Origin: Mucilaginibacter sp. PAMB04168
GTDB taxonomy: Bacteria > Bacteroidota > Bacteroidia > Sphingobacteriales > Sphingobacteriaceae
NCBI RefSeq assembly: GCF_039634365.2
Contig: NZ_CP155079.2
Coordinates: 124,001-188,000 of the forward strand
Reading direction: 5' to 3'
Length of the DNA stretch: 64,000 nucleotides
Both the position numbers and the translations under genes were made by a program. Position 1 is the first letter of the stretch. The number at the start of each line of letters is the position of its first letter. Below the pieces are notes generated by a model, which saw nothing but the letters and a program-made list of their open reading frames with translations, had not been told where the DNA came from and made no database searches. Positions 1-8,029 of the stretch are shown here, piece after piece.

Positions 1-1
1 T

Positions 2-352
2 AACCAATTTAAGGAAGTAGAAGCCAACCTGGCCATTGGGGTTACCCCAATCGTCTCAGGCGATGACCAGGTAACCCTTAAAATCAAAGTGGATATATCA
101 GACTTTATCGGCATACCACCCAATAATGCACCGCCACCGACTTCGAACAGTAAGTTCGAGTCCATTCTTAGGGTGCACAACGATGACATGATCGTGTTGG
201 GTGGTATTGAACGCAATGAAAGCAGTGAAAACGGCTCAGGTATTCCGTTGCTTTCCCGCATTCCTGTACTCAAATGGTTATTCAGCAGCCGGACGAAGAC
301 AAAAGGCAAAGTGGTAACGGTGGTCTTTATTAAACCTACGATTATCCGGTAA
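2..352 (+). CDS. Secretin (GspD/PilQ-type outer-membrane channel), C-terminal part
   Basis: The reading frame is open from base 2 to the stop at 350-352, so the gene begins before the window; the first internal ATG at 89 is not the start. The encoded tail has the signature of the secretin homology domain: a beta-rich 'VTPIVSGDDQVTLKIKV' stretch, then 'MIVLGGIE', then 'SGIPLLSRIPVLKWLF' and a final 'VVFIKPTII'. Secretins form the multimeric outer-membrane gate of type II secretion systems and type IV pili. The stop is followed three bases later by the ATG of the next gene, so it is the upstream member of an operon with the PilM/N-like and PilO-like genes. Whether the system is a pilus or a secretion system cannot be decided from this fragment. 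Confidence 0.9.
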   Translation, partial: NQFKEVEANLAIGVTPIVSGDDQVTLKIKVDISDFIGIPPNNAPPPTSNSKFESILRVHNDDMIVLGGIERNESSENGSGIPLLSRIPVLKWLFSSRTKTKGKVVTVVFIKPTIIR

Positions 353-355
353 ACA

Positions 356-1570
356 ATGCAGTTACTCAAGCCATTTTTCCGGGTAAGCAGCGCAGCAGGG
401 GTCAGTTTAGTGATCCAGGCGGATGGAACGCCTGTCTACCACCTGTGTGCCCTAAAAGTACAGGGAAACCAGCTGGATATTAGTGACAAGAAAGCCGGTC
501 TCACCACTATAGAGGCCCTCATCAAAGCGTTGCCCGAAGGTGCTCCAGTAGCGCTGAATATGAGTGGCAAAGGCGTTTTGATCAGACAAATACCAGTTCA
601 GCAGGAAGGGAAGCCTTTGGATTTCGGCCAGGTATTGCCCAATGCCAAAGAAGAAGACTTTTACGTGCAGAACTGGACATCGGGTAGCCAGCAATATGTC
701 GCGGTGATCAGGAAATCAGAAGCGGATAAGTGGCTCGCTTTGCTCGCCAAAGTGAAACCGGGTGTGCTAATGCTCAGTCTAGGACCTTTTCCGGTCAGCC
801 AGGTGCAGGGTCAGCTTAACTCCTATGGAGAGGAGCTCATTTTTGATGGGCACCAGGTTGGGCGGGATGCTGGTGGCAACTGGACCGCTTACCATTTCGA
901 TCCGGTTCTAACGGCTGTTTTTCCTATAAAGCTCGAAAATGAAAAATTAGACGAAAAGCTTATTCTGCCCTACGCTGCAGCACTTGGGCTGGTTCTGGCA
1001 GCCGAAATTCCGCCGATAGAAGCGACGGTAGCTGTATTATTGGCCACGCGAGATGCCGTACTTCGCGAGCGTAAAGTTACGGTTTGGAGCATCGCGGGCC
1101 TCGGGGTGCTTTTTATACTCTTGCTGATTAATTTCGGGCTATTTTCTTATTACAACGGCGAGAACGGGCGCCTAGCGATGCAGGCTGGGCAAACCGCACA
1201 AAACTCAGCCGAACTGGAAAAGCTTAGTGCACAGATTCAAAGGAAAGAAGCCTTGCTGGACTCACTGGGCTGGGAGGGCGGAATAAATCAAAGTATCCGC
1301 GTTGATCGGCTTGCCCGGCTACTTCCGCCTGAAGTACGCTGGCAGGAACTCGCAGTGAATCCGGAGGAAGCTAGTGGCGGCGCTGAAAAACCCATCCACT
1401 TTCAAAGTCGTCACGTACGTGTACGCGGAACCTCGGCGCAGATCACCCCGGTAAATGAGTGGATGGGCCGGGTCAAGATACTGCCCTGGGTAAAAGAAGT
1501 TCGTTTGGAGCAATATAATTACAACCCCGAACGCAACAGCGGCGATTTTACGCTGATCATACAGTATTAA
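356..1570 (+). CDS. PilM/PilN (GspL)-like inner-membrane assembly protein
   Basis: A 404-residue protein with one transmembrane helix at about residues 241-263. It has a cytoplasmic N-terminal half of about 240 residues, a coiled-coil segment at about 270-305, and a periplasmic C-terminal alpha/beta domain of about 100 residues ending in a 'FTLIIQY' strand. This layout matches a fused PilM-PilN or GspL protein, which links the cytoplasmic ATPase to the periplasmic alignment complex. I see no strong actin-like nucleotide-binding motif, so the N-terminal half may be degenerate. The assignment rests mainly on architecture and on its place between a secretin and a PilO/GspM-like gene (3 bp after the secretin stop, 1 bp before the next start). 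Confidence 0.7.
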   Translation: MQLLKPFFRVSSAAGVSLVIQADGTPVYHLCALKVQGNQLDISDKKAGLTTIEALIKALPEGAPVALNMSGKGVLIRQIPVQQEGKPLDFGQVLPNAKEEDFYVQNWTSGSQQYVAVIRKSEADKWLALLAKVKPGVLMLSLGPFPVSQVQGQLNSYGEELIFDGHQVGRDAGGNWTAYHFDPVLTAVFPIKLENEKLDEKLILPYAAALGLVLAAEIPPIEATVAVLLATRDAVLRERKVTVWSIAGLGVLFILLLINFGLFSYYNGENGRLAMQAGQTAQNSAELEKLSAQIQRKEALLDSLGWEGGINQSIRVDRLARLLPPEVRWQELAVNPEEASGGAEKPIHFQSRHVRVRGTSAQITPVNEWMGRVKILPWVKEVRLEQYNYNPERNSGDFTLIIQY

Positions 1571-1571
1571 T

Positions 1572-2102
1572 ATGCAACAGTTGCTTCCCATCAAAAAAGC
1601 GTATTTGCTGGCAGGCATTACGATTCTGCTGTCCCTGCTGAGCATTAAGCTGGCCTTCCTGCCAACTTTTAAGGCTCGTCAGATCAATCAGCGGCTCAGC
1701 ACCCAATTGCAAAGCCCCGTGGGGATGGCTTACTCGCCGGCCTACCTGCACCGCAAAAGCCGCAATCTTGACACTATTCTTACACTCTACCAGGTAGATT
1801 CACTAACCTTCAGGAGCCAGGTACTGACCAGCTTATCCGCACTGGCGCAAAAGCACCAGGTAAAGGTGATCGAACTGCCATCGGATATCGACAACCCTTA
1901 TAATCGCACATCGGTATACCAGGTACAAAAAATCGGGCTGCAAGGTAGCTTTGCACAGGTCACGCGCTTGTACAATGAGTTGCAGGCCACAGCGAAGATA
2001 GGCCGCATACGCTCTGCACTGTACAGCGTAAAGGAGCAGCGTACCAGCAACGGAACAGACCGGCTACTCCGCTTGGACCTCTTCCTGGAAATTCAGTTAT
2101 AA
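1572..2102 (+). CDS. PilO/GspM-like pilus or secretion assembly protein
   Basis: A 176-residue protein with an N-terminal transmembrane helix (about residues 11-30), a short charged and coiled segment, and a C-terminal periplasmic domain of about 100 residues. The C-terminal domain has the alternating beta/alpha pattern of the PilO/GspM ferredoxin-like fold ('GLQGSFAQVTRLYNELQ' resembles the family's segment). It starts 1 bp after the preceding PilM/N-like gene, so the two are co-translated and probably form a heterocomplex. It is the last gene of this half of the locus. The remaining pilus genes are on the opposite strand at 13341-18673. Confidence 0.65.
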   Translation: MQQLLPIKKAYLLAGITILLSLLSIKLAFLPTFKARQINQRLSTQLQSPVGMAYSPAYLHRKSRNLDTILTLYQVDSLTFRSQVLTSLSALAQKHQVKVIELPSDIDNPYNRTSVYQVQKIGLQGSFAQVTRLYNELQATAKIGRIRSALYSVKEQRTSNGTDRLLRLDLFLEIQL

Positions 2103-2582
2103 AGGCTCATTTTCTGGAAAGTTATTATCGTTAAAGTGTCTTTATTGACCGCATGGTTAATTGAAAATAATGGGCTTTAAATATTGCAGAATAATTTTAA
2201 GTTGGCTAAATTGTGGATCAATTCACAATTTAAAAAAATCAATAACTGCCCCAACCTTATGCAATTAGTCTTCACTTATTCTGGCTGACCATCTAGTCCC
2301 ATCTCTAAACTTACGAAAATTTAATGCTACCGGGCTTGGGTAGTAAAATATCGCATTGCTTGAAACTTATGTCAAATTTCAAGTATGTATAAATTTTATT
2401 CTGCTGTCATGACGATTTTCTCAGGAATGCCGAGGGTGGTGTTGGCGATAAAATCGCGGTTGATCAATTAAACTTCTTTAAATGGTTCCAAGACGGGTGG
2501 GATCCTAAAGATATATGAACCATATCTATTTTCAGTTCATATGTATGAAAGATATAGGCGCTTACCTCTGCATTGTTTTTAT
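2103..2582. other. Intergenic, AT-rich, with a short open remnant
   Basis: This 480-bp gap separates the pilus genes from the first accessory gene. It is AT-rich and contains no complete gene. A 31-codon open stretch at 2423-2518 (+ strand) reads like the C-terminal end of a protein (ending FFKWFQDGWDPKDI) but has no start or homologous upstream frame, so it may be a remnant of a displaced cassette. I see no clear terminator after the PilO-like gene. Confidence 0.4.
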
Positions 2583-3362
2583 ATGAAGAAATTCTTAATA
2601 GTAGTTATAGCCTCATTGGTCACTTCAATCGCCCATGGCCAAAATACATTTCCATTCCCTCAGACCGGAAATATTGGTATTGGTACGCTATCCCCGCAGG
2701 CTACACTCGACGTCAGTTTTAATGCAATTATCGGCGCAGGTGCAGACAAGTGGAATATACCGCTCAGTATAATGAAAAATAGCGATGGGTGGGGCAGTGA
2801 TAATCCTTTATTGGTTTTAAAACATAGTGGGATGGGTAATAATATCTATTCGAACCCGTCAACCGATCTGGGAATCCTACGAATTCAAGGATTTAACAGT
2901 GCTGTGGCTAATAAAGCAATTAATTCGAACGACAATTTTTTCGTTTTTACTAATGGCTCGGTTGGCGTGAATACAGCAAGCGTCCCGGTGGGTTATAAGT
3001 TAGCTATAGCTGGCAACGCCATTGCTGAATCCATTACTGTGAAGCTACAGTCTGCCTGGCCAGATTACGTTTTTAAGCCATCGTATTATTTACCGCCATT
3101 GGCAGCGTTGAGGGCCTACGTTGATAAAAATTATCACTTGCCAGATGTTCCTTCTGCAGTTGAAGTCTCTGAGATGGGTATCAACTTGGGGGAAATGAAT
3201 AAGGTGCTATTAAGAAAAGTAGAAGAGCTGACATTGTATTTATGCGATCAAGACAAGGAGATGAAAGCATTGAAAGCCAAGATGAAGCGCACGCAGATTA
3301 ATCAGCAAAAGGAAATTCGTCAACTGAAAAAGTTGATTCTTACAAGACAGAAAGTGCATTAA
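2583..3362 (+). CDS. Secreted tail-fibre-like repeat protein with C-terminal coiled coil (copy 1)
   Basis: An in-frame ATG at 2541 exists, but the ATG at 2583 gives a clean signal peptide (KKFLIVVIASLVTSIAHGQ), so I choose 2583 (259 aa). After the signal peptide comes a 'GNIGIGTLSPQATLDV' motif typical of trimeric tail-fibre or collagen-like beta-structured stalks. The conserved C-terminal module follows: '..VKLQSAWPDYVF..', a 'HLPDVPSA' segment, 'GINLGEMN' and a heptad-rich coiled coil ending in Lys/Arg. The same module recurs in four other genes of this window (18940, 19981, 20946 and 22540). A trimeric surface or secreted fibre is an inference; no peptidase S74 chaperone motif is visible. 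Confidence 0.75.
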   Translation: MKKFLIVVIASLVTSIAHGQNTFPFPQTGNIGIGTLSPQATLDVSFNAIIGAGADKWNIPLSIMKNSDGWGSDNPLLVLKHSGMGNNIYSNPSTDLGILRIQGFNSAVANKAINSNDNFFVFTNGSVGVNTASVPVGYKLAIAGNAIAESITVKLQSAWPDYVFKPSYYLPPLAALRAYVDKNYHLPDVPSAVEVSEMGINLGEMNKVLLRKVEELTLYLCDQDKEMKALKAKMKRTQINQQKEIRQLKKLILTRQKVH

Positions 3363-3462
3363 CAGTACCGAATTTGCATTTTACTCCGCTACCGAGGTGA
3401 GTTTGCTACAGATTATATAAGTCTGGCCAGTTAAATAGGAAAGATATTCAACCTTTTGAAAA

Positions 3463-3905
3463 ATGAAAGTAAAAGCTTATTTGATAGGATGCGTATTTAA
3501 CGTTTTATTGTTAGGGTGTTACTATAGAAGCGATAGTGGAGAAGCCAATATTCAACTTACTGATCTTAAGATGATAACCTTAGATACGGTCGAAAGGTAT
3601 ATGCCGATCGAACTTATCAGTACCTATCCAGTTGAAGTAGAATGTAATTTAAAAAAAAAATTGCTACTCTATATGTTTGCAAAACAGTAAAATATGTCGA
3701 CACCACATATGTATTTGACTTATGTAAAAAGCCACCTGAATTTATATACTTTAACAAAGACAAAAATTCTGAAATTGCTATTGATCTAAAATCGCTTTTA
3801 AATTATAAAGACTCTTTAGTTACAATATTTACCCCAAAGCAGTTCAAAATTCCCATCAATTCAACGTATGTTTTAGCGACTTTAACCCGAATTACGGATG
3901 ATTGA
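3463..3905 (+). pseudogene. Small lipoprotein gene interrupted at an A10 tract
   Basis: The first frame (3463-3690) encodes a lipoprotein signal peptide with lipobox LLLGC and runs out shortly after a tract of ten adenines at 3651-3660. Directly after the tract another frame is open (reading KKIATLYVCKTVKYVDTTYVF onward) to a TGA at 3903-3905, and a terminator follows 8 bp later at 3913. One extra A would fuse both parts into a lipoprotein of about 147 residues. The intact ending and the terminator suggest one gene that is frameshifted by slippage, a sequencing indel, or a genuine mutation. The function is unknown. Confidence 0.7.
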
Positions 3906-3912
3906 TACTACT

Positions 3913-3940
3913 AAGCCCAGTCCTACAAGCTGGGGTTTTA
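3913..3940 (+). terminator. Intrinsic terminator of the small lipoprotein gene
   Basis: A CCCAG/CTGGG stem with a loop of about 9 nt is followed by GTTTTA. A near-identical element (AAGCCCAG...ACAAGCTGGG) occurs at 12905 after the last gene of the Rhs cassette. Confidence 0.6.
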
Positions 3941-4055
3941 GCCGGGCACAACAAGACAGATTTTGAGAACTACTAGCACAATGACCGTCCATACCTGATA
4001 GAAGGTAAGAAAGAAAATAATCGCTTAAACCACACTTATAAAGTTAAATCATACA

Positions 4056-7000
4056 ATGCATCATCAAAATTTCATATGGAGAATATACTTAATAACTACC
4101 ATATTACTGAGTTCTTTTAATACAATTCAGGCCCAAAATGCACTAGAGCTACCGAAAATAATGCCAACCTCGCCCAATGCTGCAGGATTAGGAGAATACG
4201 GCAACATTCCTATAAGTTTATATACCGGCTTGCCAAATATCAGTATACCATTATGGAATTTAAAAGGCCGGGAAATCGATTTTGATGTATCTTTAAGTTA
4301 CAGGGCATCCGGTGTTAAGGTAGAAGATAATGCCTCATGGGTAGGGATGGGATGGTCCCTAAACGCAGGTGGTGTAATAACTCGAGTTATAAGAGATAAA
4401 CCAGATTTTCAAAACGGTTTACAATCGCGTCCAATATTGCCATTACCAGCATCAAATCTTATGAGATACGACACCATTCAGTATTATAGCTATATGAAAG
4501 GAGTTGTTGATATGGAACCGGATGTCTTTAATTATAATTTTAATGGAAAGTCTGGAAGTTTTGTGTTTGACCGCTCGGGAGTTGCAAGGTTTAACCAATT
4601 TGATGATTTAAAAATCAGATATGAGCGATCTGTAAATGTACCAGGGCATGGCTGGTATGGACAATTTATCATTACAACAGGTAATGGTACCGTATATAAA
4701 TTTAATGAGCGGGAAACCAGTTCTCAAAGTGAAGAGCCGAGTTCGTGGTTTCTAACAACAATAACTTCAGCTTCAGGCAGAGAAGTGTTCAATTTAGTTT
4801 ACGAAAATGAGCAATTTGGCTACCACACAGCGGAAAGGCACTCTATCTACACAAGTTTGGGAACAGGTGCAGGAACAATCCGCCCTTGGGATAATGCTGA
4901 AACAGTTATTCATGGGAAAAGACTCAAGGAGATAAATACGAATACTTTAGGAAAGATTGTATTTGTTCCCCAGACTCAAGCTAGAAAAGATCTCGGCACT
5001 TATGCCTATGCATTAAAAGATATTGAAATATACACCTCTCAAAATGAAATGGTAAAGAAATTTCGTTTTGAAACAGAAGATATTGAAACCTCAATACGAT
5101 TCCCACTTAATAACCCCACTTATGGTAACGCTGAATATATTAATTGGCGATTGTATTTAAAAAGTGTTACAGAGTTGAGCGCTAATGAAGCGCTTTCAAA
5201 GCCGCCCTATATCTTTACCTATTTTGACAGAGATGCGAATGGTAAAGATTTATTACCACATCGGGTATCCTTTGCGCAGGACCATTGGGGATATTATAAT
5301 GGTAAAAATAGTAATGGATCCCTGACCCCTGCATACCATGGACCTTTCGGTTATAATTATCAGACAGGTGAGCATGACCCGCAGTTTGATGCATTTCTAC
5401 CAATATGTTCAGTAAATGATTACTTAGAAAATTATGATTATTCATACGCGGGCCTAACCGGTGACCGTAGTTCTTCATTTCCATCAATGAGAGCTGGCAC
5501 AATAAAATCAATTCACTATCCTACAGGGGGTCTAACTGAGTTTGATTTTGAAGCACACTATGGTCGTTTCGAAAGTCAAGATGTAACCATTAAATACTCA
5601 GGAATAGTAGGAGGTTTAAGAGTCAAAAGTATCACATCGCTTAGCCCATGTAACGAAATTCTCAGCAAAAAAGAATATGAATATGCAGAAGGTGGGCTGA
5701 CACATTTTCCTAAATACCGCACTTACACGTATAATAATGGGTTAGGAGAGCCCAACGGAAGTCAGCCCGGTGTAATGCAAATTTGTACCAATAATCCCAA
5801 TGGAGATCCATATATCGATAAACATTTGTATGTAACTATAAATCCAGGCTCCTTTACATTTCCAGGTGCTACAAAAGGTTCTTCAATAGGTTACAATATT
5901 GTTAGAGAAGTTGAGGTTGGAAATGGAAGTACAACATATACCTATACAAGTCCGCTTTCGCATCCCGATGAACATAATTCTACAAATTTAACCTACATAT
6001 TCAGAGACCCTTTCTATCAAAACTATATCGTTGAGCGAGAATTGCTGTTTTCATCTAATCTTAGCTACCCTTATTTTCCAATGAAAGATAACGACTGGAA
6101 ACGCGGTTTATTGATAAATAAGGACTCGCGCGATCTATACGGAAAAATTCTCACATCTGAAGCATACGAATATACCATGGAAGAACTTGGTAACGTACCA
6201 GCGTTAGCTATTCTTGAACAACGTAGGGAGCTGGATTTTTATTATGCACTGTATAAAGTCCCTTATGGATGGTGTCGTTTGGATAAGAAAACTATCACAA
6301 ATTTTGATAAGCAGCAAAGCATAGGCCAGCAGCAGGTATATACCTATAATTATGAACCGCTTCATAAATACAAAATTAAAGAATCGCTAGTAAGCAGTAA
6401 AGGGGACACAATGTCCACCACTTACACTTATCCCTTTAATTATTCAATCGCACCCTATACATATATGACAGATCGCCATATTTTAACTCCGGTTATAGAA
6501 ACGAAGCAATTTAAAAACGAAACGGAGCTAAGTTCTATCTTTACCGTTTACAAAGATTGGTTAGGCGACCAGACTGTCTTCGCACCAGAAATAATTAAAA
6601 CTAAATTTAAAGAAAACGGCACCCCAGAGGCAAGAGTAAGGTATCACGAACTAAACGCCGATGGTGGCATTTTATCTGTTTCTAAGGAAAATGGAATTAA
6701 GACAAGTTATATCTGGGACAATCGGTCGTTAAGGCCAACAGCAGAAGTTAAAAATGCAAACCCAGAGGATATTGCTTATACCTCTTTTGAGGTTGACGGT
6801 TTTGGTAATTGGCAGTACAATAATGCAAGTATCGTTATAGATTCTGCAAGAACCGGGCAGCGATCATTTAGTCTTTCTTCTAATTATTCAGTTTCTAAAA
6901 GTGGGCTTAATGTAACTAAAGGCTATATCATTACCTACTGGAGTAAAGCTGGCGCTTATCAAGTAAATGGGAGTACAGCCAATCCGCTTTATACAATAAA

Positions 7001-7946
7001 CGGCTGGACTTTATATGAACATAAAATTTCAGGTGCTTCATCTTGTACAGTGACTGGTTCTGGACTTATTGACGAACTGCGGCTACATCCGGAAAATAGC
7101 ACCATGCAAACGTTTTCTTATCACCCTTTATACGGAATAAATTCAACCTGTGATGAAGCAAACAGAGTTACAACATTTGAATATGACGTTTTGGGGCGTT
7201 TAATTATTGTAAAAGACAATAGTGGCAATATCACTAAAAGAATAGCATATAATTATGCTGATACGGCAACCATCAACTGTAATCAGCAACTAATTTATAA
7301 TTCTGAAAAATCAAGATCTTTTACTAAAAGCAATTGTTTAATAGGCCAAACAGGAGAAACAATTAGGTATACGGTCAGTGCGAAGACGTTCAGCTCTTAT
7401 ATACCAGGTGAGGCCGATGCCCGTGCGCAAAGTATCATAGATACTTACGGACAATCATATGTAAATAATATAGGGACTTGTAAGTATTATAACGATGATC
7501 AAAGTGGGAATTACACAGCAGTTGGTTGTCCTGAAGGTTTCAATGCTACAACTGTTTATGTTAGTTCTCCAGCGAATGTTTATGAATCAGCAATTTCCAA
7601 AGAAGATGCAAATATAAGAGCGAGATATTTTGCTCAATCTTATGCGAATGAACGTGGCTGTGTACCTGGTTCTGTAACGATTATTGGAAGTAATTCAAAT
7701 GCAATTCCAAACTTTAAGGTTAAGCTCACTAATCTTCAAAACAATGTAGTTTACGAGTATGATCTGATAGCCGCAACATTGGCAACTATTCCACCCGGAC
7801 CTTACACGATTAATATTTACAACCCGTACAACACGAGTACCGTTTATAATTTCAGTGCTGATGGTCTTACTATGTCGGGCACGAGTGCCACATTTGTAAG
7901 CGTAAATCTAAGCACTTTTAACGTTACGGTGTCCATTGAACAGTAA
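4056..7946 (+). CDS. Giant secreted YD-repeat/Rhs-like protein with DUF5977 repeats
   Basis: A 1296-residue protein with an N-terminal signal peptide (ending in IQAQ). The N-terminal section ('IPISLYTGLPNISIPLW..', 'SLSYRASGVKVEDNASWVGMGWSLNAGG') is typical of Bacteroidota proteins that precede Rhs genes and resembles the SpvB/TcaB-like beta-shell start. Long Tyr-rich YD-like strands follow, then a single clear YD/Rhs motif ('FEYDVLGRLIIVKDNSGNIT') at about residues 1045-1065. The C-terminus holds two DUF5977-like repeats ('YYNDDQSGNYTAVGCPEGF', 'SKEDANIRARYFAQSYANERGC') and a beta-rich tail. There is no Rhs core and no toxin tip. Its position 84 bp upstream of a complete Rhs toxin suggests it is a shell partner. 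The gene is AT-rich compared with the pilus genes. Confidence 0.8.
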   Translation: MHHQNFIWRIYLITTILLSSFNTIQAQNALELPKIMPTSPNAAGLGEYGNIPISLYTGLPNISIPLWNLKGREIDFDVSLSYRASGVKVEDNASWVGMGWSLNAGGVITRVIRDKPDFQNGLQSRPILPLPASNLMRYDTIQYYSYMKGVVDMEPDVFNYNFNGKSGSFVFDRSGVARFNQFDDLKIRYERSVNVPGHGWYGQFIITTGNGTVYKFNERETSSQSEEPSSWFLTTITSASGREVFNLVYENEQFGYHTAERHSIYTSLGTGAGTIRPWDNAETVIHGKRLKEINTNTLGKIVFVPQTQARKDLGTYAYALKDIEIYTSQNEMVKKFRFETEDIETSIRFPLNNPTYGNAEYINWRLYLKSVTELSANEALSKPPYIFTYFDRDANGKDLLPHRVSFAQDHWGYYNGKNSNGSLTPAYHGPFGYNYQTGEHDPQFDAFLPICSVNDYLENYDYSYAGLTGDRSSSFPSMRAGTIKSIHYPTGGLTEFDFEAHYGRFESQDVTIKYSGIVGGLRVKSITSLSPCNEILSKKEYEYAEGGLTHFPKYRTYTYNNGLGEPNGSQPGVMQICTNNPNGDPYIDKHLYVTINPGSFTFPGATKGSSIGYNIVREVEVGNGSTTYTYTSPLSHPDEHNSTNLTYIFRDPFYQNYIVERELLFSSNLSYPYFPMKDNDWKRGLLINKDSRDLYGKILTSEAYEYTMEELGNVPALAILEQRRELDFYYALYKVPYGWCRLDKKTITNFDKQQSIGQQQVYTYNYEPLHKYKIKESLVSSKGDTMSTTYTYPFNYSIAPYTYMTDRHILTPVIETKQFKNETELSSIFTVYKDWLGDQTVFAPEIIKTKFKENGTPEARVRYHELNADGGILSVSKENGIKTSYIWDNRSLRPTAEVKNANPEDIAYTSFEVDGFGNWQYNNASIVIDSARTGQRSFSLSSNYSVSKSGLNVTKGYIITYWSKAGAYQVNGSTANPLYTINGWTLYEHKISGASSCTVTGSGLIDELRLHPENSTMQTFSYHPLYGINSTCDEANRVTTFEYDVLGRLIIVKDNSGNITKRIAYNYADTATINCNQQLIYNSEKSRSFTKSNCLIGQTGETIRYTVSAKTFSSYIPGEADARAQSIIDTYGQSYVNNIGTCKYYNDDQSGNYTAVGCPEGFNATTVYVSSPANVYESAISKEDANIRARYFAQSYANERGCVPGSVTIIGSNSNAIPNFKVKLTNLQNNVVYEYDLIAATLATIPPGPYTINIYNPYNTSTVYNFSADGLTMSGTSATFVSVNLSTFNVTVSIEQ

Positions 7947-8029
7947 TCTGAGGACTATCCAAAATATGCAATGTCCACGGTCTTAAGAATGAGCAAAAGA
8001 ATAATTGAAAAACATCGGTAAAATCATTC

